Assembly (NCBI RefSeq): GCF_002925905.1
Contig: NZ_PRDB01000001.1
Coordinates: 124,001 to 188,000 of the forward strand
Direction of reading: 5' to 3'
Length of the DNA stretch: 64,000 bases
Origin: Klebsiella michiganensis
GTDB lineage: Bacteria > Pseudomonadota > Gammaproteobacteria > Enterobacterales > Enterobacteriaceae
In this document: in pieces, positions 26,788-38,300 of the stretch
How the letters are laid out: every line of letters begins with the position of its first letter
How positions within the stretch are numbered: the stretch's first letter is position 1
Notes under the pieces: generated by a model
Told to the model about the DNA's origin: nothing
Database searches by the model: none
Seen by the model: the letters and a program-made list of their open reading frames with translations, nothing else
Program-made: the position numbers and the translations under genes

Positions 26788-27639
26788 CGGCTTCAGCATC
26801 CGCCAGCGGAACCACAGCTGAGCGACGAGGATCAGCAGGCCGCCGATAATTTTCTGCAGCGGTAGCTGTTCGCCGTACCACAGCGCGGCGGCAATCACCG
26901 TGAGCAGCGGTTCCAGCACCATAATAATCGCCGCGCTGGCGACCGCCGCGTACTTCTGCCCCTTCATTTGCAGGCCGAAGCGCAGGCTGGTGGCGATAAC
27001 GATGCTGGCGAGCAGCCAGCCGAAGGTCGGCAGGGTAAACGGCTGAGTCCAGCTTTCAACGGCGGCGGAGATCCCCAGTCCGACAATGCCGGTAATGCCG
27101 AGCTGCACGGTGGTCAGCGGTATCAGCGGCACCTCGCGGGCGCTTTTGCTGGTGTAGCAAAACCAGATCGATTGCACCAGCGCGGTCAACAGGAACCAGC
27201 CCTGGCTGGGGTGAAACGCAATCGGCATATGCAGGCTGAGCAATCCGAGGCCGACAATGGCGATCGGCAGGCACTCCCAGTAGGCCCGCGCCGGCCGCGC
27301 CTTCATCATCACCCATGCGGTAAGCGGCACGAACAGCATCGACAGGCTCATGATAAACGCCCCTTCGCCCAGCGATGGGGTCGTTGATACCGAGTAGATC
27401 CACAGGCACAGGTTTAGCGCAAACCACAGGCCGCTGATAATCATGCGCGGCCACTGCTGCCTCTCGACGCGAAGGCCGCGGCAGAAAGGCAGCAGCAGCA
27501 GCGCGGCGAAGAAAAAGCGCAGGCCGAGGAAAGCGAAAACCGGCATGCCGGCAATCGCTTCCCGGGAAAAAATCCATCCGCAGGCGGCGATAACCGTCGC
27601 GGCTATGAGCAGCAAATCAGCCTGGCGTTGCCGGGTCAT
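26779..27639 (-). CDS. EamA/DMT-superfamily transporter
   Basis: A 286-aa inner-membrane protein with about ten hydrophobic segments in two EamA repeats, of the drug/metabolite transporter superfamily. The substrate is unknown. The ATG at 27639 has GGAG at an 8-nt spacing; a GTG two codons earlier has only 2 nt. It is a different gene from the conserved DMT exporter yicL further right. It lies 24 nt downstream of nlpA on the same strand and is likely co-transcribed with it. Confidence 0.85.
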   Translation of the reverse strand: MTRQRQADLLLIAATVIAACGWIFSREAIAGMPVFAFLGLRFFFAALLLLPFCRGLRVERQQWPRMIISGLWFALNLCLWIYSVSTTPSLGEGAFIMSLSMLFVPLTAWVMMKARPARAYWECLPIAIVGLGLLSLHMPIAFHPSQGWFLLTALVQSIWFCYTSKSAREVPLIPLTTVQLGITGIVGLGISAAVESWTQPFTLPTFGWLLASIVIATSLRFGLQMKGQKYAAVASAAIIMVLEPLLTVIAAALWYGEQLPLQKIIGGLLILVAQLWFRWRMLKPLR

Positions 27640-27663
27640 CGCCACGTCTCCTTGTGTGAGTGA

Positions 27664-28473
27664 TTACCAGCCGGGCACCGCGCCGCCGTTAAAGATCGTC
27701 TCCGCCGCCTTCGCCACCTCCGGTGACTGGTAGGACTGGATAAACGCTTTGACGTTTTCCGCGTCTTTGTTGTCTTCGCGGGTCACGATGATGTTCACAT
27801 AGGGCGAGTTTTTATCTTCAATAAAGATGCCGTCGCGTACAGGGGAGAGGCCGGTCTGCTGCAGGTAGGTAGTGCTGATGATCGCCACGTCGACCTTCGG
27901 GTCGTCGATGACGCGCGGCAGCTGTGCTCCTTCCAGCTCCATAATTTTCAGGTGATGCGGGTTGTCGATGATATCAACCGCCGTCGGCAGCAGGCCGGTG
28001 CCCGCTTTGAGGGTAATCAGCTTTTCCTGCTGGAGCAGAAGCAGCGCGCGGCCCAGGTTGGTCGGGTCGTTCGGAATGGCGATGGTCGCGCCGTCTTTCA
28101 GCTCGGCGACGGATTTTATTTTGCGCGAGTAGCCCGCCATCGGGAAGACGAAGGTGTTGCCCACCGCCACCAGGCGATAGTTGTGGGCTTTATTATCCTG
28201 TTCGAGGAACGGGCGGTGCTGAAAGACGTTGGCGTCCAGATCGCCGGCGTTGGTGGACTCATTCGGCAGCAGCGAGCCGCTAAAGCCCACCAGCTCCACG
28301 TCGAGGCCATATTTCTCTTTAGCCACTTTCTTCGCCACTTCCGCCACATCCTGTTCCGCGCCGTTAATCACGCCGACTTTAATGTGTTTCGCATCGCTGC
28401 CCTTCTGGTCGCAGCCCGCCAGCAGCAGGCCCGCCAGCACCACGGCGGCGGCTGTCCGTAAACGCAATTTCAT
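27664..28473 (-). CDS. nlpA: NlpA inner-membrane lipoprotein (methionine-binding-like)
   Basis: This is lipoprotein-28, a MetQ-family substrate-binding protein that can support methionine uptake and, in E. coli, vesicle formation. The lipobox is LLAGC with C21; the next residue is Asp, the signal for inner-membrane retention. The sequence follows E. coli NlpA closely (VELVGFSGSLLPN, DANVFQHRPFLEQDN, ETIFNGGAVPGW). The ATG at 28473 has GGGG at a proper distance. Position is odd: from memory, E. coli nlpA lies between yicL and yicS, but here it lies about 16 kb before yicL. Confidence 0.93.
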   Translation of the reverse strand: MKLRLRTAAAVVLAGLLLAGCDQKGSDAKHIKVGVINGAEQDVAEVAKKVAKEKYGLDVELVGFSGSLLPNESTNAGDLDANVFQHRPFLEQDNKAHNYRLVAVGNTFVFPMAGYSRKIKSVAELKDGATIAIPNDPTNLGRALLLLQQEKLITLKAGTGLLPTAVDIIDNPHHLKIMELEGAQLPRVIDDPKVDVAIISTTYLQQTGLSPVRDGIFIEDKNSPYVNIIVTREDNKDAENVKAFIQSYQSPEVAKAAETIFNGGAVPGW

Positions 28474-28597
28474 TGTTATCACCCCGTCAGTCCATAGAAA
28501 TCGTTATTATTTTTTCGTCTGAAACTATAACGACTTTGTGCTGGGGTTTTAAACGCAAAAACCGCAACCGGAAATAAAATCATCTTCCCCCTTTCTC

Positions 28598-28692
28598 CCG
28601 GGGGCGGCGCGATGCGCCTGCCCGGGCTACGGGTTCACCGTCGGCTGCAATCGAGTAGCCCGGACAGGTGCGCAGCGCCGCCTCCGGGGATC
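28598..28692. repeat. REP/BIME element upstream of nlpA
   Basis: A pair of inverted REP units (CCCGGGGGCGGCGCGATGCGCC...GCCCGGGCTAC and GTAGCCCGGACAGGTGCGCAGC...CCGGGG) lies between nlpA and the NTF2-like gene. Confidence 0.85.
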
Positions 28693-28733
28693 TCTTCAAC
28701 GGTGAGGCTCGCTGCGCAGAACGGGGACGCGCC

Positions 28734-29207
28734 TTACAGCCCCAGCTCGCTCAGCCCCGGGTAATCGTCCGGGCGACGGCCCAGGGGCCAGTGAAACAGA
28801 CGCTCGCTCTCGGTGATGGGCAGATCGTTGATGCAGGCGTAGCGCGTCTGCATCAGGCCGTGCCGATCAAACTCCCAGTTCTCGTTGCCGTAGGAGCGAA
28901 ACCAGTTGCCGCTGTCGTCGTGCCACTCATAGGCAAAGCGTACCGCAATACGGTTATCGCTCCACGCCCACAGTTCCTTAATCAGCCGGTACTCCTGCTC
29001 TTTACGCCATTTCCGCTGCAGGAAGTCGATAATCTGCGTTCTGCCGTGAACAAATTCGCTGCGGTTACGCCATTCGCTCTCGACGGTATAGGCCAGCGCG
29101 ACCTTAGCGGCATCGCGGCTGTTCCAGCCATCTTCAGCGGCACGGACTTTTTGTGCGGCGCTCTCGCGGGTGAACGGCGGCAGAGGCGGACGTTGTTCGG
29201 TCATCAT
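28734..29207 (-). CDS. NTF2-like (DUF1348) protein
   Basis: A 157-aa protein of the SnoaL/NTF2-like fold, DUF1348 group ([62 protein letters not shown] in order). The function is unknown, probably a small-molecule pocket. The start is MMTEQRPP at 29207 with AGGAG 5 nt upstream. The frame stays open another 24 codons, but those are ERIC sequence. Confidence 0.82.
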   Translation of the reverse strand: MMTEQRPPLPPFTRESAAQKVRAAEDGWNSRDAAKVALAYTVESEWRNRSEFVHGRTQIIDFLQRKWRKEQEYRLIKELWAWSDNRIAVRFAYEWHDDSGNWFRSYGNENWEFDRHGLMQTRYACINDLPITESERLFHWPLGRRPDDYPGLSELGL

Positions 29208-29217
29208 GAATCTCCTG

Positions 29218-29347
29218 TATGAATACCCTTCATACTTCAAGTTGCTTATGTGTTGGCTACACTCGTTCACCCCAGTCACATAGTTATCTATGCTCCTGGG
29301 GACTCACTCCCTTGCCGCCTTTAAGCAACTCGAATTATTTTGGGTAT
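29218..29347. repeat. ERIC element
   Basis: A ~130-bp imperfect palindrome with the ERIC core (TTCACCCCAGTCACAT...CTCCTGGGGACTCACTC, the complements of the two classical ERIC primer sites). The ends are ATACCCTTCATACTTCAAG and its inverse. Its right end overlaps the last codons of the next gene. Confidence 0.88.
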
Positions 29348-29955
29348 ATAAGCTGCTGCAGGCGCTGATTTTCCCGCTCCAGTTCGTCAATACGCTGTTG
29401 CAGCGTCTGGCTATACTCCGCCACCTGCCGGGCGGTGTAGCGGGGGGTAATATGCTGCGGGCAGTTCCAGTCAAAAGCCTGTAAGTGGAAACGGTAGATG
29501 CGCTCAATCCGGGCCCGATAGTTCTCCGGCGCGACCTGCGCCAGCAGCTGCGGGTCGGCATCCACCGCCACAACCTCTACGGTGGCGTAGATTTTCAGCC
29601 TGGCACGGCGCGGGTAATCCATCAAAAACAGACAGGCCCGATCGCTGCCGCGCAGGTTGCCGGTGGTGATGTACTGGCGATTACCGGAAAAATCCGCCAT
29701 CGCCAGGGTGGTTTCATCCAGCAGATGCAGAAAGCCCACCGGGCCGCCGCGATGCTGAATATAGGGCCAGCCGGTTTGCGAAAGGGTGGCCAGATAGAAG
29801 CTGTCGCGGGTGGCAATCATCGCCTCCTCGCTGGCGCCGAAGCGCTCACCCCGGCGCTGGCGATGCGGCGACTGCCACAGCTCATCGCTGCCCATTTCAT
29901 GCTGGACATCCATCACGTCCGGCGTCATGGCGATATCAAGAAATTCTGCTGGCAT
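29335..29955 (-). CDS. Pyridoxamine 5'-phosphate oxidase-family flavoprotein
   Basis: A 206-aa FMN-binding split-barrel protein (ATRDSFYLATLSQTGWPYIQ at about 46-65; GPVGFLHLLDE; GNRQYITTGNLRGSDRACLFL). Its C-terminal helix (ENQRLQQLI) is coiled-coil-like. It probably reduces or binds a flavin substrate, unknown. GGGAGGACCT precedes the ATG. It is divergent from a LysR gene that may regulate it. The final codons and stop lie within an ERIC element. Confidence 0.84.
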   Translation of the reverse strand: MPAEFLDIAMTPDVMDVQHEMGSDELWQSPHRQRRGERFGASEEAMIATRDSFYLATLSQTGWPYIQHRGGPVGFLHLLDETTLAMADFSGNRQYITTGNLRGSDRACLFLMDYPRRARLKIYATVEVVAVDADPQLLAQVAPENYRARIERIYRFHLQAFDWNCPQHITPRYTARQVAEYSQTLQQRIDELERENQRLQQLIYPK

Positions 29956-30057
29956 AGGTCCTCCCGATGCGTTGCGGCGTAACTCATCATGGACTGTGCT
30001 GACAGAAAAGATAATAGTGGCAATATGACAATCATCTTTCCGTAAAACGGGATAATT

Positions 30058-32504
<2,447 letters not shown>

Positions 32505-32545
32505 ATTTAGGGAAATGATGAATCTGGTCAAGGGATAGCCACAGG

Positions 32546-33193
32546 ATGTCAGCACAAAAAGACAACGAAGCCCCGCGTCGTCCCGGTCGCCCGCGCGGGC
32601 AGAAATCCGGCTCCGCCAACCGCGAACAGCTGATGGATATTGCCCTGGCGCTGTTTGCGCGCCACGGGATCGCCCTCATTTCGCTGAACGCCATCGCCAA
32701 AGAGGCGGGGGTAACGCCCGCGATGCTGCACTACTATTTCAGCTCGCGCGAAGCGCTGGTGGAAAAGCTGGTCGAAGAGCGCTTTATGCCGCTACGCAGC
32801 GAGATCGGACAAATTTTTGTCGCGCACGGCGACGATCCGGTCACCGCTTTTACGCTGCTTATTGAAACCCTGGCGGCCATGGCGGAGAAAAACGCGTGGT
32901 TCGCGCCGCTGTGGATGCAGGAGATCATCGGCGAGATGCCGGTGCTGCGCCAGCATATGCACGCGCGTTTTGGCGATGAGAAGTACCACAAGATGCTGGA
33001 GACGGTGCGCCGCTGGCAGCGGGAGGGTAAGCTTAATCCGGCGCTCTCCCCGGAGCTGCTGTTTACCACCCTGATAAGCCTGGTGCTGGTGCCGTTTTCC
33101 CGCACCCACACCGATCCGCGGTTGCAATCGGTAGACCGGAAGATGATTGTCAGCCACGCCCTGGCGCTGATAGGCCGGGGGATCGGCGGCTAA
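32546..33193 (+). CDS. TetR-family repressor of the adjacent exporter
   Basis: A 215-aa TetR protein. The N-terminus is basic (RRPGRPRGQKSG), the HTH covers about residues 28-75 (ALISLNAIAKEAGVTPAMLHYYFSSREAL), and an alpha-helical ligand-binding domain follows. It is divergent from the DHA2 exporter and separated from it by an inverted repeat, the usual arrangement of a drug-responsive local repressor. Confidence 0.88.
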   Translation: MSAQKDNEAPRRPGRPRGQKSGSANREQLMDIALALFARHGIALISLNAIAKEAGVTPAMLHYYFSSREALVEKLVEERFMPLRSEIGQIFVAHGDDPVTAFTLLIETLAAMAEKNAWFAPLWMQEIIGEMPVLRQHMHARFGDEKYHKMLETVRRWQREGKLNPALSPELLFTTLISLVLVPFSRTHTDPRLQSVDRKMIVSHALALIGRGIGG

Positions 33194-33194
33194 T

Positions 33195-33362
33195 TCCCCC
33201 GGCTCGCGCTGCGCTTAGCCGGGCTACAGGGCCGTGCGCTCCGGGGGTTTGGGGGTTCAAATCTGCATCCGCACTATTTCCTTCCCGGTGGCGCTGCGCT
33301 GACCGGGCTACAGGTTTACAGCCGTCTGTCAGGCGCACAGCGCCGCCTCCGGGAGGGTCTCC
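33195..33362. repeat. REP cluster
   Basis: Several REP units (CCCCCGGCTCGCGCTGCGC...CCGGGCTAC, CCGGTGGCGCTGCGC...CCGGGCTAC, and an inverse GGCGCACAGCGCCGCCTCCGGGAG) occupy the gap between the TetR gene and the converging GNAT gene. Confidence 0.85.
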
Positions 33363-33373
33363 TGAAGCCAGGT

Positions 33374-33790
33374 TTACAATACTTTCGATAAATAGTGGCG
33401 CTGCATGCCCACGTGCGGAAAATCCGGCAGCGACATCTGCAGCTGATAGCCCAGCTTCTGATAAAACGGCAGCGCCTGAAAGCTGAACGTATCCACCAGC
33501 ACGTGGCTGCAGCCGCGCGCCCGCGCCTGGTTTTCCGCTTCATACATCAGCTCGCTGCCAAGGCCGCTGCCGCGCGAGGCTTCGCTGACCCACAGATATT
33601 CAATACACAGCCAGCTGCCCTTGCGTTTGCCGATCAACCCGCCGCGCATCGCGCCAGCGTCATCGCGTGAATAAACGCCCAGCTCGCCGAACTGAGCCGG
33701 GTCCAGAAAGCGCAGATTGTATTCCCGTAGCCCCGCCAGCAGCTCTTCTTGATCGGCGGGATTAATGTTCTCTGTTATTATTAATGTCAT
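33374..33790 (-). CDS. GNAT-family N-acetyltransferase
   Basis: A 138-aa acetyl-CoA-dependent N-acetyltransferase. The acetyl-CoA loop is [17 protein letters not shown] (about residues 70-86, matching Q/RxxGxG/A), followed by the C-terminal [16 protein letters not shown] helix and strand. The substrate is unknown. It is a single gene transcribed away from the efflux operon. The family commonly acetylates small amines or antibiotics, but nothing here points to one. Confidence 0.86.
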   Translation of the reverse strand: MTLIITENINPADQEELLAGLREYNLRFLDPAQFGELGVYSRDDAGAMRGGLIGKRKGSWLCIEYLWVSEASRGSGLGSELMYEAENQARARGCSHVLVDTFSFQALPFYQKLGYQLQMSLPDFPHVGMQRHYLSKVL

Positions 33791-33946
33791 TGATTATCTC
33801 CATCTTTTATTTTTCACAGACCATTCACCACCCTACTTTCACAAAATATCCTTTTTTTCTCCATTATTTCCTGACTAAATTCCCTGCACTAAATTTTGTG
33901 TAAAAAACCTTCCCATCATTCGGTACAGACGTATAATGGGGAAAAA

Positions 33947-33964
33947 TGAGAACGATCATTCTCA
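33947..33964. promoter_or_regulatory. Fur-box-like palindrome
   Basis: TGAGAACGATCATTCTCA is an 18-bp near-perfect inverted repeat (arms TGAGAA/TTCTCA) resembling Fur sites such as GAGAATGATTCTC. It sits at about +3 to +20 of the predicted transcript, where a repressor would block initiation. Binding by Fur or another metal regulator is inferred. Confidence 0.5.
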
Positions 33965-34073
33965 AAACCAAAAACCATGGAGAACCCCACAAGTAATGCC
34001 CTGTAGCAGGCGTTATCGCTCGGTTCAGAGCCTGTAACCGCCGTCTGATGCCGTATTCGCCGCACGGGAAAAT

Positions 34074-34112
34074 CTCGGAAAAACCGCTTAATCAATAGCG
34101 GTATTCACCGAG
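34074..34112 (+). ncRNA. Nested stem-loop in the RND pump leader
   Basis: The outer stem CTCGG/CCGAG encloses an inner stem ACCGCT/AGCGGT with an 8-nt loop (TAATCAAT); TTATTT follows. It could be a leader element or weak attenuator, 130 nt before the pump gene. Confidence 0.4.
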
Positions 34113-34243
34113 TTATTTACTGCAAACAGGAATATTTATTTCCCATTGGGTTATTTGTGCTTGCCCGGAGATGCATCATCGCCCGGCCCATCACCCCGCC
34201 AGTGAATTTGCGGGGCGGACGTCGTTCATCCTGAGAAAATATA

Positions 34244-35368
34244 ATGAAATATACTTTAGCCCCCATCGCAGCAGCATTATTTCTCCTTAGCGGGTGCGAT
34301 AATGCGCAAAACGCTTCCCCGCAGCAGATGACGCAGGAAGTGGGTGTCGTTACCCTGCACGGCCAGCCTGTCCCTGTGGTGAGCAGCCTGACCGGACGCA
34401 CCACCGCCTCGCTTAGCGCCGAAGTGCGCCCGCAGGTCGGCGGGATCGTGCAAAAACGCCTGTTTACCGAGGGCGATATGGTCAAAGCCGGACAGGCGCT
34501 GTACCAAATCGACCCGTCAAGCTATCGCGCGACGTTTAACGAAGCCGCCGCATCGCTAAAACAGGCCCAGGCGCTGGTCATCGCCGATTGCCAAAAAGCC
34601 CAGCGCTACGCGGTGCTGGTCAAAGATAACGGCGTCTCCCGTCAGGACGCCGATGACGCGATAGCGACATGTAACCAGGATAAGGCCAGCGTCGAGTCGA
34701 AAAAAGCGGCGCTGGAAAGCGCGCGCATCAACCTGAACTGGACCACCGTGACCGCACCGATTGCCGGGCGCATCGGGATCTCTTCCGTCACGCCGGGCGC
34801 GCTGGTGTCCGCCGATCAGGATACCGCGCTGGCGACGATCCGCGGCCTGGATACGATGTACGTCGATCTCACCCGATCCAGCGTCGATCTGCTGCGCCTG
34901 CGTAAGCAAAGCCTGGCAAGCAACAGCGATACCCTTAACGTCACCCTGACTCTTGAAGATGGCAGCACCTACAGCGAAAAAGGTCGCCTGGCGCTGACCG
35001 AAGTGGCGGTGGATGAATCGACCGGCTCGGTCACGCTGCGCGCGGTCTTTCCCAATCCGCAGCACGTGCTGCTGCCGGGGATGTTCGTTCGCGCCCGCAT
35101 AGACGAAGGCATCATGAACGATGCGATCCTCGCCCCGCAGCAGGGCATCACCCGCGATGCCAAAGGCGATGCCACCGCGCTGGTGGTTGACGCTAATAAC
35201 AAGGTTGAACAGCGCAGCGTGGAAACCGGCGAAACCTACGGCGACAAATGGCTTATCGTCAACGGCCTGAAGAGCGGCGACAGGTTGATTGTCGAAGGAA
35301 CCGGCAAAGTGGCGCCGGGCCAGCAGGTCAAAGCCGCCGAAGTCAAAAATGACGGAGGCAACGCCTGA
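34244..35368 (+). CDS. eefA: RND efflux periplasmic adaptor lipoprotein (EefA-like)
   Basis: A 374-aa membrane-fusion protein linking the inner-membrane RND pump to the outer-membrane channel. The lipobox is LLSGC (C18) followed by Asp, as in AcrA, so it is anchored in the inner membrane. A barrel-sandwich lipoyl half-motif (VRPQVGGIVQKRLFTEGDMVKAGQALYQID), an alpha-hairpin and the second half (LNWTTVTAPIAGRIG) are followed by beta-barrel and membrane-proximal domains. The stop overlaps the next ATG. The gene symbol rests on similarity to the Klebsiella/Enterobacter eefABC operon and its gene order. Confidence 0.85.
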   Translation: MKYTLAPIAAALFLLSGCDNAQNASPQQMTQEVGVVTLHGQPVPVVSSLTGRTTASLSAEVRPQVGGIVQKRLFTEGDMVKAGQALYQIDPSSYRATFNEAAASLKQAQALVIADCQKAQRYAVLVKDNGVSRQDADDAIATCNQDKASVESKKAALESARINLNWTTVTAPIAGRIGISSVTPGALVSADQDTALATIRGLDTMYVDLTRSSVDLLRLRKQSLASNSDTLNVTLTLEDGSTYSEKGRLALTEVAVDESTGSVTLRAVFPNPQHVLLPGMFVRARIDEGIMNDAILAPQQGITRDAKGDATALVVDANNKVEQRSVETGETYGDKWLIVNGLKSGDRLIVEGTGKVAPGQQVKAAEVKNDGGNA

Positions 35369-38300
35369 TGTTCTCCCGTTTCTTCGTGCGACGCCCGGTC
35401 TTCGCCTGGGTTATCGCCATTCTGATTATGCTCGCCGGGATTCTGGCTATCCGCACCCTGCCGGTCGCCCAGTATCCTGACGTCGCCCCGCCGGCGATAA
35501 AAATCTCCGCCACCTACACCGGGGCCTCTGCGGAAACCCTGGAAAACAGCGTCACCCAGGTTATTGAGCAGCAGCTCACCGGACTGGACAACCTGCTCTA
35601 CTTTACATCCACCAGCAGCTCCGACGGCTCGGTCAGCATTACCGTCACCTTTGAGCAGGGTACCGATCCGGATACCGCCCAGGTTCAGGTGCAGAACAAA
35701 GTGCAGCAGGCGGAATCCCGTCTGCCGAGCGAAGTTCAGCAGTCCGGCGTAACGGTGGAGAAATCGCAGAGCAGCTTCCTGCTGATCCTCGCGGTGTATG
35801 ACAAAAACAACAAAGCCACCAGCTCCGACATCTCCGACTGGCTGGTCAGCAACATGCAGGATCCGATGGCGCGTATTGAAGGCGTCGGCAGCCTGCAGGT
35901 GTTCGGCGCGGAATACGCCATGCGCATCTGGATGGACCCGACCAAACTGGCCTCATATTCGCTGATGCCATCCGATGTGCAATCGGCCATTGAGGCGCAG
36001 AACGTGCAGGTGTCCGCCGGTAAAATCGGCGCGCTACCCGCCTCCAACGCGCAGCAGCTGACCGCCACCGTGCGTGCCCAGTCGCGGCTGCAAACCGTCG
36101 CCCAGTTCAAAGAGATTATCGTCAAGAGCAAGAGCGACGGTTCGGTGGTGCGCCTGAGCGACGTCGCCCGCGTTGAGATGGGCAGCGAAGATTACACCGC
36201 CTCCGCCAATCTCAACGGCCATCCGGCTGCCGGGATCGCGGTGATGATGGCGCCGGGCGCTAACGCCCTGAATACCGCGACGCTGGTGAAAAACAAGATT
36301 GCCGAGTTCCAGCGTCAGATGCCGCAGGGTTACGATATCGCCTACCCGAAAGACAGCACCGAGTTCATCAAAATCTCGGTGGAGGATGTGATTCAGACGC
36401 TGTTCGAGGCGATTATCCTCGTAGTCTGCGTGATGTATCTGTTCCTGCAAAACTTCCGCGCCACGCTGATCCCGGCGGTGGCGGTTCCGGTCGTGCTGCT
36501 GGGCACCTTCGGCGTGCTGGCGCTGTTCGGCTACTCCATCAACACCCTGACGCTGTTTGCGATGGTGCTGGCGATAGGCCTGCTGGTGGATGACGCCATC
36601 GTGGTGGTGGAAAACGTCGAGCGTATCATGCGCGACGAGGGGCTGCCCGCCCGCGAAGCCACCGAAAAATCGATGGGCGAAATCTCCGGCGCGCTGATCG
36701 CCATTGCCCTGGTGCTCTCGGCAGTGTTCCTGCCGATGGCCTTCTTCGGCGGCTCAACCGGGGTGATTTATCGCCAGTTCTCGGTGACCATTATCTCGGC
36801 GATGATGCTCTCCGTGGTGGTCGCCTTAACCCTAACCCCGGCGCTGTGCGGCGCGCTGCTGAGCCATTCTAAACCGCATACCAAAGGCTTCTTCGGCGCC
36901 TTTAACCGCCTGTGGGGACGCACCGAGCAGGGCTATCAGCATCGTGTTGTTGGCGGCCTGCGCCGCTCGGCGATGATGATGGGCGCTTTTGTCCTGATTT
37001 GCGGCGGCATGGCGCTGGCGATGTGGAAACTGCCGGGCAGCTTCCTGCCGACGGAGGATCAGGGCGAAATCATGGTCCAGTACACGCTGCCCGCCGGGGC
37101 GACGGCGGTACGTACCGCCGAGGTTCGCCGCCAGGTCACCGACTGGTTCCTGACGAAAGAGAAAGCCAATACCGACGTGATCTTTACCGTCGACGGCTTT
37201 AGCTTTAGCGGCAGCGGACAAAACGCCGGGATGGCCTTCGTGTCGCTGAAAAACTGGTCCGAACGTAAAGGCGAAGAAAATACCGCTCAGGCCATCGCCC
37301 TGCGCGCCACCAAAGAGCTCGGCGGCATTCGCGACGCCACCCTGTTCGCCATGACCCCGCCGTCGGTAGATGGCCTGGGGCAGAGCAACGGCTTCACCTT
37401 CGAACTGATGGCCAGCGGCGGCACCGATCGCGATAGCCTGATGAAAATGCGCAGCCAGCTGCTGGCCGCGGCGAATCAAAGTACCGAGCTGCAGTCGGTA
37501 CGCGCCAACGATCTGCCGCAAATGCCGCAGCTGCAGGTGGATATCGATAATAACAAAGCCGTGTCGCTCGGGCTGTCGTTAAGCGATGTCACCGATACCC
37601 TTTCCAGCGCCTGGGGGGGGACCTACGTTAACGACTTTATCGATCGCGGTCGCGTGAAGAAGGTCTATATCCAGGGCGAAAGCGACGCCCGCGCCGTGCC
37701 GTCCGACCTCGGTAAATGGTTTGTGCGCGGCAGCGACGACAGCATGACGCCGTTCTCCGCCTTCGCCACCACCCGCTGGCAATACGGTCCGGAAAGCCTG
37801 GTGCGCTACAACGGTTCCGCCGCCTTTGAAATCCAGGGTGAGAACGCCAGCGGCTTCAGCTCCGGCGCGGCAATGGACAAGATGGAGGCCTTAGCCAATA
37901 ACCTGCCCGCCGGTACCACCTGGGCGTGGAGCGGCATGTCGCTGCAGGAAAAACTCGCCAGCGGCCAGGCGATGAGCCTCTACGCTATCTCGATTCTGGT
38001 GGTCTTCCTGTGCCTCGCGGCGCTGTATGAGAGCTGGTCGGTACCGTTCTCGGTGATCATGGTGATCCCGCTTGGGCTGCTCGGCGCGGCGCTGGCGGCG
38101 TGGATGCGCGGTCTGAGCAATGACGTTTACTTCCAGGTGGCGCTATTAACCACCATCGGCCTGTCGTCGAAGAACGCCATTCTGATCGTCGAATTCGCTG
38201 AATCGGCGGTGGAAGAGGGCTACTCCCTGTCGCGTGCCGCCATGCGCGCCGCGCAGACCCGTCTACGCCCTATTGTGATGACCTCGCTGGCGTTTATTGC

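Larger units (their letters stand above)
33791..34243 (+). promoter_or_regulatory. 453-nt intergenic: promoter and long structured leader of the RND pump operon
   Basis: A TATAAT at 33932-33937 predicts a start near 33944, leaving an untranslated leader of about 300 nt before the pump ATG at 34244. Within it are a Fur-like palindrome (33947-33964), a tiny frame MENPTSNAL (from 33977), and a short hairpin CCTG-TAG-CAGG near 33999. A nested stem-loop follows at 34074-34112. I recognise no known riboswitch class here. Confidence 0.5.

Noticed and set aside
27639-28473. Complete methionine ABC importer around nlpA
   Set aside because: No MetN ATPase or MetI permease gene is nearby; the neighbour is a DMT transporter, so NlpA would rely on a remote transporter.
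33977-34006. Nine-codon leader frame MENPTSNAL
   Set aside because: There is no convincing SD and no repeated regulatory codon, so it was kept only as part of the leader description.
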